64,000 nt of DNA from Chamaecyparis obtusa (Eukaryota > Streptophyta > Pinopsida > Cupressales > Cupressaceae), in the NCBI GenBank assembly GCA_027943335.1, contig BSBK01005139.1, positions 558,001 through 622,000 on the forward strand, read 5' to 3'. Both the position numbers and the translations under genes were made by a program. Every line of letters starts with the position of its first letter. Within the stretch, counting starts at the first letter, position 1. The notes beneath the pieces are model-generated. The model searched no databases and was not told where the DNA came from. It saw nothing but the letters and a program-made list of their open reading frames with translations. Positions 46,836-59,200 of the stretch are shown one piece after another.

Positions 46836-46960
46836 AGAAGTCAACCTGTTCCTAGGAAGTTGACCTATTCCTAGGAGATCAACTTGTTCCTCAAGGAGAA
46901 AGTTGACTTGTTCCTAAGAAGTCGGCCTCTTCTTGAGAAGTTGAACTATTCCCTAGGTAG
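46836..46960. repeat. Short tandem repeat GTTGACYTRTTCCTAGGA in PMD intron 1
   Basis: Five or six imperfect copies about 18-26 bp apart read like AAGTTGACCTATTCCTAGGA. Related words in inverted sense (GGTCAAC) cluster near 45671-45735 and 44890-44970. No function is evident. Confidence 0.6.
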
Positions 46961-47380
46961 GTCAGAATGTAGAATTATGTGTTAAGAACTGCTATTTGAT
47001 GCTGAGAACTTATTGAGTTTTCCATGTTTCTATTGCAGGAGTTGTTAGTGATGAGAGATCACTATATGTCAAATATTATTATATGCATTCGAGAACATAT
47101 AGGAGAGATCGATACAACAGAGACATAGATTATGAGAAACACTGGACTCTCTTGGGTAGCTTGACTACCTCACATTTGATTTGATAGATCCATGCTATTA
47201 GCATTGATGGAGAGATGGGATGAGGATACATGCTCATCGACCTTTGGGGGAGATGATAGTTAATTTAGAGGATGTTTATTGGATCTTACATTTACCATTT
47301 TGAGGATCGACGGTTAGACCATTAGTCAACCATTCTATAGAGGAGATCGCCATAGATTTTGAGTATTGTATGGGGCTGCC

Positions 47381-47384
<4 letters not shown>

Positions 47385-47421
<37 letters not shown>
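47385..47421. repeat. (AG)18 microsatellite
   Basis: A pure AG run of 37 bp inside exon 2 of the PMD pseudogene. Such expansions in a coding exon suggest it is no longer under coding constraint. Confidence 0.95.
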
Positions 47422-47423
<2 letters not shown>

Positions 47424-49008
47424 CAATTAGGTGAGCCTAAAGGGTATCTTTCTTGGAGAGACTCCTTTGCTGAGGAGGCTCATACTTTGTACTATTGCCA
47501 CAATTGTGATTCCCGATATGAAGGGAACCATCTTTTTCACTCCTCTTACACATGTGCTTTGGTACATAGAGAGAGAGTCTACAATTTATGTGTGGGGTCA
47601 AAGAATGCTTGCACACCTTTACTATAAGCTCAAGAAGTTCATGAGATATCAGAGGTACAACTTGACGATGTGTACACTCTTACAAGTGTGGTCTTTTGAG
47701 TATTTTACATGTATGAGGCTCGTGGGATGTCCTGTGGACATACCAGCTGAGTCACCGAGAGTATTTGCATATACATTGGGATATTTCTGGTAGTTTGGTG
47801 ATGTTCTATACTAGAGGGTTAGACTAGACCAACTAAGAGACATAGAGGTTATGTGGAGGCCTTACCATCACATGATAGTATGGCCAGACTCAATAGTGTA
47901 GCTAAGATGGATGTAAAGATAGAGGCTACTAGATGGAAGACATGACTATATAGTGGTGATCTACTATTATGAGAGAGTGATGCAACAATTTGGTCTTCAA
48001 TAGGGCCTCCCAACATAAGTCCCTTGATACTCACACGGGAAGAGATACATGCAGAGGCCTGGGACCACACATTGCCTGACTATTGATGATATAGAGCTAA
48101 TAGATACTACGAGTCTAGATGATGTTGAGGTCCCTCCTATAGTCAAGGATGCAAAAGTGTCGAGAGACTACCAGGGGTACATCAATGTGCAAGGCATAAG
48201 ACCTATGTTCCTGGATGAATATCCTACTGGAGATCTAGGTCCAAATTTCAGGGCTTAGTGCAAAGATGGGGATGAGGAGGAGGAGGAGCTACCAGGCGTA
48301 GAGGCCATAAAGACAAAGGGTAGGGAGGATGTTCCAGTAGTGGGTGGTGTAGCGAATGAGGCACCACCATCTCCCATAGCGGCCAAGCCCTTATGATCCT
48401 AATCAACACATACTCAAGTGGAGATGCCCCCACCTCAGATGAGATAGGTAGAGTGAGGAGAATCTAGCTGACCACCACCCATAACACATGACTGAGACAC
48501 ATATCCCAACTTTCGTGAGGGAGATCCAGGTATGAACAATTTAGAATAAGTGCAAAATTTATGAATATGCGATAAATGATAAATTAATTAAAGAAAAATG
48601 TGATATGCAGCTAGCACATAGGAGTGGAGATCCTTCATGAGAGATGTCCTAATGAGAATGGTCATGTCATTGAGGATTCCTTCCACATCATGAGTTCTCT
48701 GTGAGGGGGTACAAGATCTTGGGAGGCATAGGGATATCTTCACGCCTGTAGTAGTGGAGCTACAGTTGATGGCAAAGAGGGTGGAGAAGTTAGAGCATGA
48801 GCTACAAGAGAAGTGACACAAATCTCATAGTCGATCAGAGAGGAGCTCATCTTGGAGCCATACCTTTATTTCAACCACTCACAAACCAACACCATCATCA
48901 CGCCCTAGATCTAAGAGATCTAGCTCTCACCTTCCTATGGACGATGCTTAATGTACTATTTTGATATCGGGCACATTTTTTTCAGTATCTTCTTTGTATA
49001 CCAAAACA

Positions 49009-49160
<152 letters not shown>

Positions 49161-49359
49161 ACTTACATGTTTACTATCTCTTTTTACTATTTCTATGATT
49201 AAGAACATAATAATTTAAAGGAAGAAACATGAATTGATGACAAAAGATATTCTTTTATATTTTAAATTATAATTTTTTAACATTATACATCACATTTTGA
49301 GAAAACATATAAGAATACAAAAGAGGAAAATGTAAGCACATAAAGTAAATATTGAATAA

Positions 49360-51643
49360 TCAAGCATAATAATGATGCAAATACATAATATTAATAGGTT
49401 CCTTAAGAGGTACACCATTCATATAAGTAATTCTATATGCACCAGATCCATACACTTCTGTAACAATGTAAGGACTTATCCAATTAGGGCTAACATTTCC
49501 TTTTTCACCAGGTAGGGCATTCACATTCCTTTGATTTTCATAGAGAACCAAGTCACAAACTAAAAAAGAGCATTCAATCACCTCACCATTGTATCTTTTG
49601 TTGACATATTTATGATAGGCCACGATATATTAAAAAATCATTAATACATTTCTCATCTAACATCTCAAGCTCTTGTAATCGTTGCTCTCTAAAAGTATCC
49701 TTATCAATTATACCCTTGAATGAAACCCTTAGAGAAGGAATCTCTAACTCTAAAGGAATAACTGCATCAGTTCCATAGACCAGATTATAAGGTGATGTTC
49801 CTTTCGCAATACAGACTCTTGATCTATAAGCCCATAAAGAATAGGTTAATTGTGTATGTCAATCCTTAGTGTGCTTATCGACAGTATTCTAAAGGATTTG
49901 TTTAGTGACCTTATTATAAGCCTCAACTTGACCTTTACATTGAGGAAAATAAGGAGTAGAGAAACATTGGTGGATGTGATATTTCTCCAAGAAAGCTTTC
50001 ACTTATTTTCTCTTAAGCCGAGTTTTTTTATCAAAAGTGATTTCCATGGGAATACCAAATTGAGCGATGATATTTTGAAGAATGAAATCGCAAATAACTT
50101 CCGCAATAGTTGAACAAAGAGGGAGAACTTCAACCCACTTAGTAAAGTAGTTGGTGGCTATAATAATATATGTGTATTCTTGAGAAGAAGGGGGAGAAAT
50201 ATTTCCAATGAGATCTAGGCCCCAAATACTAAAGGCCAGGGAGGCACTTGCAAATGCAACACGTAAGTAGGAGCATGAATTAAGTTTTTATGATGCTGAC
50301 ATTGAGGGCACTTTTTGACAAAAGAAAATGAGTCTTGTTCCATATTTTTCCAGTAGTACCCCATTGAAAGGAATTTTTTAACCAATGAATTTCCACTGAA
50401 ATGTCCTCCACAGGACCTAGCATGAGCTTCTTGTAAAGCCACAAGGATTTCACTTTTACCAAGACATCTAAGCAAAAGGATATCATAGGAACACTTATAA
50501 AGAACATCTACAACAAGAATTATATAATAGGTTGCAAGCTTTCAGATTATATTTCTATAATTCCTTGTTTTTGACCCATGCATGAACCATCTTTCAAGTA
50601 ATGATAGATCTGTGAATACCATCATCAAGATGCATGTTGAGAAAAACTATATCTCATGGAGGATCCTTGTAGATAGAGGGATTAGACAAAGTTTGAATAG
50701 TAAATTTAAAATTCACCACTCCATCAGCTAGAGAGATTAAAGATGCAACACTAGCCATAGCATCCACATGCCTTTATCTTTTCGAGGTAATGTCTAAATG
50801 GAGGAAGAAGATAAATTTCCAAGAAATCCTATAGTGAGATCTTGATACTTGGTTAATTTATCATTCTTTGCTTGATAAGTTCCATTAATTTATTACACAA
50901 TCAATTGTAAATCACCAAATATTTTCACACTTTTTATTTATAGAGATAAGGCCATTTTCAATCATGCGATCAAGGCATCATACTCATCAATGTTATTAGT
51001 ACAAGGGAAATTGAGTTTATATGATAAGGGGATAGGTTTTTTAGATAAAGGTATCAGTATAATACCTGGGCTAGACCCAGTCTGACACCTAGATCCATCA
51101 AAGTACAATTCCAAAGTATCATCTACTTCAATGGGTAGGATGAAATCATCAGGGAATTAGATTGGTTCAGATATAAAATGGGGTGAAGGAGCCTCAGCTA
51201 GGTGGTTAGTTAAGGATTTTCCATTCATAGATTTGTGAGATGTAAAATTTAAATCAAATTCTATTAGGAGCATGACCCATTTAGCAAGATGTCCTGATAA
51301 GTCAGTTTTTGAAAAGAAATATTTCAAAGGATCGAATTTCACATAAACATTAACTTCTGCATTAAGGACATAATGTCTAATTTTTTGACAAGAAAAAACC
51401 AAATACAGATATTGTTTTTCAATTGTGGTGTAACGGGTCTCATAATAAATCAAGGTGCAACTTATATAATAAAAATTTATTACTCAACTCACCTGAAAGA
51501 GGAGAGGAAAATACTTTTTCAATTTTAAGTTTTTCTTGAGGTTTCATGAAAGAAAGATAAAAAATTTGATGCTCTCCAATGAAGGTAGGAGTAAAATCTA
51601 AAGTGCCCCAATCATCCTCAGACAAATTAGAAGATGAGGGTCC
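49360..51643 (-). mobile_element. Tat-type gypsy element, 3' half, split by a later insertion
   Basis: Minus-strand domain order is as follows. RNase H is at 51453-51157 (YTTIEKQYLYLVFSCQKIRHY, DPLKYFFSKTDLSGHLAKW). An extra RNase H follows at about 51137-50690 (ELYFDGS with Asp, CTNNIDEYDALI with Glu, KIFGDLQLIV with Asp). Integrase follows: a zinc region at 50475-50215 (HARSCGGHF, CPQCQHH) and a core at about 50225-49860 (GLDLIG, ATNYFTKWVEVLPL, GQVEAYNKVTKQIL). Its C-terminal part is at 49623-49360 (SPNWISPYIVTEV). RT and gag are missing because the + strand element inserted at 51644. The other half should lie beyond that element's 3' LTR, outside the window. RNase H then extra RNase H then integrase is the usual Tat order. 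Stops are scattered through it. Confidence 0.8.
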
Positions 51644-54600
51644 TGTTACTCAAAATTATAGCATACAACACAATAGGCATAAATAGGAAAAGGTTGCACA
51701 TTTGTTGGTCCATTTAATAGTATCTTGCAGGTTTTGTTAATGGATATGTCATTATTGCATTCATTTTTAGATGTCATTATTGTACTCTAAGTATTGATCA
51801 TAATTCAAAAAATTCAAAATTCATAACTGATCATTAAATTGTGCATTCAACCTAAATGTACTATACAAAGTGTCTTTTCATGTTTCATATTTCATATCAA
51901 CAATAGAGTACATATGTAGAATTGAAAAAATGATTGAAGTATGGAATAGGGGTCCCATGCATTGCCTTTGTTGTTGCTATTTTGTCAACTGGTTGTCTAA
52001 CAGGTTCTAGGTCTTCACGTACAGGTCTTCATCTGCATTTAGGTCTTTAGGGTTCATACCTGCATGAGAGAGAAAATTGGTTGGATCCTGTTGGATCTAA
52101 GCAATGCATGATAAACAAATGACATACAATTTCAATCAATTTTTCAAAATCTTCATATCAATCTAGAAAATTAAATGCAATAAGGAAATGTACACTAACA
52201 CTCACTACAAGGTAGTATGAAAGGGACTTGTTTCTGTAAACATGAAACCTTTTACTATTTATGATCATTCTAGTGTATGTTGTCCTTTTTATTAACCAGG
52301 TATTTGAATTTAAGGGACTTAGATTTTCCAACTGAGAAACCTTTTTCAAATGATGCAGTGCCTTGGTAGATTAGTGGACATAGTGGTATGAGAATTGATT
52401 GACAAATTGTTTATTATGTTCACTAATCTAACCATTTCAAAATGATGTTGTTTGATAGCTTAACAGTTTATTTTTGTAGAAAGAAAGTTGACTGGTTTTC
52501 TTATTCATTCATAGAAAAGAGATGCAGATCCAGCTGGAATTTCAAATCAAAGTGCTACAAAAGGTACCAAAGTTACAAGCACTCAAAGATCAAGTCATAA
52601 AATGCAGTTACATCAATATTGGTTCAATATGTCTTTGCTGATTCAAGAGGTACAAATCCAAGTGATGTCACTATTATTGTTGATTATACAAAGAAGTGTT
52701 ATAAAATGTTTTACATTATGTATCTTTGAGTGTCATGAGCCTGTGCTCAAACTTTATTGATAACAAACGAACATTTTACACCTTATTGCAATGATTTAAA
52801 GATTCAAATTTCAGCATTGAGAAAGAATTATTTTTAAGCCCAGTGTTTGTGCCAGTAAGTCTTAGAGTGTTCTCACTTTTCAAGGTTGGAATTCAAGTGC
52901 TAAGTGACTATGCAATAAGAAAAACAATTAAAATGCAGTCAAGTGAGTTGAAAATAGTGGTCGTGTTACTTGGACTTTGATACAATGAGCTAGGTTTTGA
53001 ATTTTGTCATATTGTAAATTTATGTTGTTGTACAGATTTGCATAGTAAAATACACCTATAGTTGAAATATCAAAAAGTGACAAATCAAATAGAAAGCAAG
53101 CTGTAGAGATATTTTTATCAATAGAGAGCATAATTTTTCAACATAGGTTCATGATCACAGACAGTGTGATGGTATATGTTCAAAGCAAAAATGAAAATGT
53201 ATCTAGTAAAATTTGATAATTCCTGGTGATGTGTATGTGCATTTATAACAGTAATGAAAAACTAGAGAACAATAATGCACATAAGCTATCAACAAAATAA
53301 ACAGCTAACACAGGAAAAATGAACTTATCTTTTTTGAGCAAGGGTCTTGTTTCTTTTAACATCTTTCAGTCATGTTGTTAGTCAGCTTCCAAAGCCTATG
53401 AAGCTTATGACTTAAAGATGTCATAGATTTTAATGAAAAAACTAAATACATCTACCACATCTTTTAGTCATAAGCTCATGTTTTTGATGTGGTGACTGAA
53501 GGAAAAGAGCCCACATGATTGTCACTAAGTTGACAGAACAAAGAACATTCTTAAATCATGGTACTGTCATGGTGAAGGACGAGTCATAGTGCATTGTCAA
53601 ATACAAATGTACCCACATCAGTAGGGTGGTATATATAAAATATCTCATGCTAAACTACCATGGTCTCAACTTCATAAATTGTAAGTAAAAAACAAGTTCT
53701 GATGACTCACAGTTTTAGCATGGCTTGTTTATAGTTGTTCATCAATGAGAAGGCCAAGTTGTGATTATGGTACTGTCGACATTGCAAAAGAGTCCATGTC
53801 AATAGGAGTGGAATATAGAAAATCAAAAGCTTCATGTTTAAGGTCGAGCTGTGTACTTGAGTGGGATGATGGCTTACCAGTTGGAAGCCGAGTTGTTATC
53901 CAGTAGTGAGCTCGTAGATCAAACTCAAGCCTTGATTCATGGTGATAAAATCCTGTGTTTATACAAAGTGATATTTAAAAGGATGTAGCAACAGTCATGG
54001 CTTTGTATACAGTCAAAGAAATAAAAGTACACCAATCATAAAGTTGTGACTATTATAACGAAATGAGTCCAAGCTTGTGGCTCTAAAATCGTAAGCAGAA
54101 GAAACCCAGTGGAGTCATGGTTGTGTGTATTCAGCAAGGAAATCTACATTCATGCTGAGAGTTACAATGTAATGAGTTTGAAATCACAGTTCAAAGGGCT
54201 TGTAAAGATGAAAATCATACACAAATATCAGCTACAAACATGGTGAGTTCGAAGTCACAAATAATGACTGATATCAAAAACCCATAGTGCTAAAGCATTA
54301 GCATAAGCCACAGCTTTATTCATAGGCAAAGAACTAAAAACAAAATGTCACAAGTTGTGACTTTTGCTAAATGTAAATGGTGCTAGGTTTGCATCAAAGT
54401 CGCCAAGCCAAAATAAAAGTGAAGGTAAATATTCAGTCACGGCTTTGCATATAGTCAAAGAAATAAAGCAATTAGTCACAAGCCATGACTGTTATAATGC
54501 AATGAGTTTGAACTCATAGTTAGACTCATAAATGAAGGATAATACTCAGCAGAGCCGAGTTCTTAGACATTTAACAAAGAGGTAAGAACCAGTCATAATT

Positions 54601-56205
54601 CATGACTTGCATCCAAAAAATCACAAGTCCAAGACATTTTCGTAAGTCACGGCTTCAAAACAAAACAAAGAGCTCAAAATGCTTCAAGCTGTGACTTGCA
54701 AAAATGGGAGTTATGTCAAGTCTCTGTTTTACAGAGGAAAGAGCTGGTGGAAGCTGAGAGCCATGTGAATGACAGTATCAATCAAATAAAAAAGAGACAC
54801 AGTGGTTACCTTGATTCGAGGCCGAGAAGACTCTATCATTCAAAGACATGCTCGATTGCAAATGAAGACATAATGAGTTACCTAAATCAAAAGTCAAGCA
54901 TGATGAGTCAAGATTCCAATCAGCAATCAGTAAGCCCGAGTTCCATAATGCAGAGCTTGACATAGAATGCACACCAGTGAAGAAAAATCAACAAAGAGCT
55001 CCAATTTCATCTATGACAAACTGAGGTTCATAAAATTTTTCCAGAGTAAGGCTAGGGTTTGCAGAGATCTTCCAATTTCTTCTTTGTGAAGACAGAGATA
55101 AGTGCCAATTTTTAAATCATAAAGGAATCTATGAAATTTGGAGTCTGCCAAGTGAAATGCATTCAATGCATTTACTACAAAGCTACATTCCTGCAGTCTT
55201 CAAAAACCACCTAGTGCCACCTCATGCCTCTACATTCAAAACATGTTGCAAGTGGATTGAGTGGTGTTTTATCATTCCCCACTTTGCATTTTCCACACTT
55301 AGTGTTTTTTCTGTTTGGAGGTTAGGTTATATTTGATATTGGATTTTTATCCAATTTTGAAGTAATTTAAAAATATTGATAATATTTTGTAAAAGGAATT
55401 AATCCTTATTGTAAGCCAATATTTTTGGTTTTTAGGGTGGAGTTTACATAGGCGGGATTTTAGGCTTGATTTTTGGCCAAAGATAGGGCAATTTTGTAAA
55501 GAGATTGGCATTTTCGGATTTAGAGCTTAGGCATACTATAAGATTGATTTTGATGATCAATTTAGGGGTTGCAAGTTTGGGAGGGAGAATAATAGTGAAC
55601 ATATTGTTCCTACATGTTTTTCAAGCCATTTTTGTAACCACATTATCAGATTTGTGAGAGAATAAAGCAGATGCTCTTTGGTCCATACATTTTTGGAGTT
55701 TGATTTGATAATCCTAGTTTAATCTTTCTTTGCAAGTGTTGTTTTTAATTGTAATCCAAAAGAAGTGAACGTATGTTTGTTCCTTCTTGAGGAAATCAGC
55801 TGCTTTCTTAAACCTTGTATGGAAGACGTATGTTGTTAACTGTTTGAACTATTTGTGATTTAATCCTAATAGTGAAGCCTGTTAGCCTATATGTTGAGTA
55901 GTGATTTGAAGAGTCAAGCATTTGATATATGATTTTGAGCTATTATTTTATTCTCACAGCAGATTTTGAAACCATTTTTGGTGTATCACCCCATTTCTTT
56001 TCAGTTTAAAAGTTCTTTCTATCCCTTTTGTTATCAAATTTTCAATCAGGTGGTGATATTTCATATTTAATAGGAACCGACCTAGAATCTGGAGATTCCT
56101 CCTTATTCATAGTATATCCACAACTGGAGGAGGTTTCCATTGTCAGGATAGAATTATTGTGTAGCCTTAATGCCTGAGTTAAGGTAATAATTCTAAGCCT
56201 GAACA
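51644..56205 (+). repeat. 5' LTR, about 4562 bp
   Basis: Starts TGTTACTCAAAATTATAGCA, identical to the 3' LTR start at 62798, and is taken to end at CCTGAACA, giving TGTT...AACA ends just before the primer site. No coding frame lies inside. This is unusually long for an LTR. The start is certain; the end is inferred from the primer site. Confidence 0.82.
53990..54560. repeat. Degenerate repeats inside the long LTR
   Basis: Related blocks recur: TCATGGCTTTGTATACAGTC near 53995 and TCACGGCTTTGCATATAGTC near 54427. Both are followed by AAAGAAATAAA, a GTGACTATTATAAC/CATGACTGTTATAATG step and ATGAGTTTGAACTC-like words. Weaker copies lie at 54100-54350 and 54590-54700. This looks like tandem growth inside the LTR. 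Confidence 0.6.
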
Positions 56206-56223
56206 GTTTTTGGTACGCCTGGT
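56206..56223 (+). promoter_or_regulatory. Primer binding site region (probable)
   Basis: GTTTTTGGTACGCCTGGT follows the inferred LTR end, with TGGTACGCCTGGTGGGAC as the likely site. It has the same TTTTTGG(C/T)AC lead as the element at 6173, but I cannot assign the tRNA. Confidence 0.6.
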
Positions 56224-56228
56224 GGGAC

Positions 56229-59200
56229 ATGAACTGCTTCTTAGTTCAGAGATACAAATTTTATGGTTGTTCTCAATTCAGTTTCAGATTTGAGGGGTTT
56301 GTTTTAATGAGTAGAACTCCAACAATATCAAACAAGGAGGGCTTTGTGTACCAGGAATTGCAATCAAGAAGAAGGAGAGGAAGATCATCCAGAGGAGGAA
56401 GAACACTTCAAGATCCAAGAGGTACTCTATTGAATTCTAATTTTTCATCATTTGATAACCCCATTTTTGAAGACCAGGCTACAAATTCAAACAAGCTTGA
56501 AGTAATTATTGAAGAAATCAGTCTTCCTGAGGATCTAAGTGTTCCTAATCATTCCAGATCAAAATTACCAAATTTTAAAGATTTATCTAGAGATAATTTT
56601 GTTCTTGGAGCTTCTACAAGTGGAACTGCAGCAACTCCCTAGAATTTGAAGACATATCAAAGGAAGGTGATTCATCCTACCCAGCCTTTTGTTACACCTG
56701 CCATTCAGTAGCAAGCTCCTCCACATCAAGCAATGGCAAGAAACCTTCCTTTTGTTCCATTTGATTAAGGTAGTCCTTTGAGGATTGCAAATCACAATGA
56801 TATTCCATTGGCTGCTTTGAAAATCTTGCCAACTTTTACTGGAGAAACACATGTGACAACTATTGAGCATATCCGAGATGTTGTAACTCTTTGCAATGTC
56901 CATCATATCACAACTGAGGATGTAGCTTTGAAGCTATTGGCTGCATCACTAAAGTGAAAATCCCTTGATTGGTTCAGAACTCTCCCGATGGACTCTATTG
57001 CTACTTGGGATGTCCTAGGAGAAAGGCTGTCTAAATTTTTCAAGGACAAATCTGATAACCTGTCCTTGGTGGAGCAACTAACTACTATCAAGAGGGCCCC
57101 ATAAGAGGAGATGAGTGATTTCAATCTCCATTTTTAGAAGACTTGGAATAGAATTCCTGTTACAGTAAGGCCTTCAGCTGAATATGCTTTCTTGTATTAT
57201 TTGAAGAGCTTAAATAGTGATATCTCTATAATGATTCAATCTATGGGGGGAGTTTCTTTACCCCAAGCTTTTGATACTACTATTAGGGCAGAAAATAGTC
57301 TTATCTAGGCAGGGAAGATAGCTCCTAGACCACCTATGCCTTTCTTTCCTAGCATCCAGTCCAATATGCCATTAGTTGTCCCACCATTATTTGTTGTTCC
57401 ACTATTTAAAGCCACAGAGATAGTTCTTGTAGCTCCTCTGAATGAACTACAAAATATTAAGGACAGTCAGCAAAAGATAGAAATTTTACTACACTCTTTT
57501 GGAAATGATTTCATCACCCTTAAGAGGAATCAAACACAGACAAATCTTGCTGCTCAAAATCAGTTTGTTGGTCCCTCTTCCCAATATCCTAATCAGCCTA
57601 ATTATCAAGCCAATAGGAAGCAATTCCAAGGTAATACTAATGCAAACAGACAAAATTGGAATGTGAGGCCAAATAGACAATACAATCTTGCGCCTCTTAA
57701 TAGTGTCAGGGATATTGTTCCTATGCAGAATAATATTGCTACTAACTGGTGTTTTCCATGCAACGAACCACATGACCAGTCTACATGTTCTAATGGAATT
57801 CTTAACCAAGCTCTTATGGTCCAAAATGCAATGAATTCACAGCAAAATGTGTCTGTTGAGGAGGAACAACAACAATTAGATCAAACTTCTATGGATATTG
57901 GTTTCCTAAACTAGCAAGAGGAAGATTTTTGTGGTCTAAATGAAGATTCATCAATTGCAGCAAATACTAGAGCAAAAAAGAGAGCTCTTGAAGCAGATCA
58001 ATCCGCTGGTAATGTTCCTTCTTCACCAATTTCTATTCTAAAGAATCCATCAATTTCATCTAATAAGGATCAAAATCAGAAGAGTGTTGATCAAGGGTCT
58101 CCTAGATCTTCACACGACGTACAATTTGTTGTTCCATTCAATATTGTTGATACTATGAAGAAAACAAATGTAACTTTGTCTGCATGGGAGACTTTATCTA
58201 TTCCAGGATAGGTTGAGATTTTAAAAGAAGAATTGTCCAAGTTGGCAGTTAGCTCATAGCAAACAGTACAACAACCACCTAGGGTGGTTATGACTAATTT
58301 TGAGTCTCCTAAGGCTCAAGAAAAGGTACCAAAAGAAGAGAAAAAGCCTGCTAAAGTGCAGCAGCCAGCAATACCAGAAGTTAGAAAGGCTGTAAATATG
58401 AAACAACCAGCAGTAATAGTTGACAAAAAGTCAGCAAATATTCAAAAGACATCTGAAATGGAAGGTAAGAAACCTGAAAATGATAAGCCTCCTCCTTTTT
58501 ATGTCTCATTGATTACTGGAAACAAATTAGTGCATAATTGTATGGTAGATAGTGGTACAACCAGCACTTTCATGCCTAAGAAAATAGCAAATTTGTTGAA
58601 TTTAAAGTATGAACCTCTTGAGAAAGGTGTAGGCTAGCTTGATGGAACTTCAATTAATACCTTATGGGTCATTAAAAATACAAGTTTGACCTTACACTCA
58701 TGTCCAAATTTCTCAATTCCTCAAGAAATTTATGTTATAGACTTGCTGGCATATTTTGCTATGTACCTATCCAGAGACTTTACAACAAAAATATATGGTT
58801 ATTTTTCATCAGATTGGTCACATTTATACTTCAGAACTAGATATGGTACTAAGGTAACCATAAAATTAGAATTGTTGGCCAAAGATCATGTAGAGCCTTG
58901 CAATCTGAGTCCCATTAATGCAAGTTGTGTGATCATGGATCAAGATGAAATTTTAGATTATTCAGCCTATAACACACAAACTGAAGCATATCCAGACATT
59001 GTTTTAGATGAATGGGCTACTAGAGATGATCAAAATAATGATATGTTTGATGTTGGTTTTGGGAACTATATGATTTTAGAATCTGATTCAGTTGTGCCTA
59101 ATTTGATAAAAGATCCAGAATCTAAATCTGATTTATCTAACTAGTTATGGGATTTGTATTTTGAAGGATCAAGGAATAAGGATGGAGTTGGTGCAGGGGC

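Larger units (their letters stand above)
46640..48951 (+). pseudogene. Plant mobile domain (PMD) type gene, three exons, broken
   Basis: Exon 1 is 46640-46720 (MSRKEELSPTRMEV), and an intron 46721-47038 ends TATTGCAG. Exon 2 is 47039-48529, then an 81-bp intron, and exon 3 is 48611-48951. Exon 2 keeps PMD hallmarks in changing frames: WGQRMLAHLYYKLKKF and TLLQVWSFEYFTCMR at 47590-47710, WRPYHH near 47852 and DYIVVIYYYERVMQQFGLQ near 47945-48000. Exon 3 has VVELQLMAKRVEKLEHELQE, a likely coiled coil, and a Ser/Arg-rich tail. PMD proteins include host silencing factors related to MAIL1 and many transposon-borne copies; decay and setting suggest the latter. At least 10 stops and shifts are present, plus an (AG)18 run at 47385. 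Confidence 0.65.
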
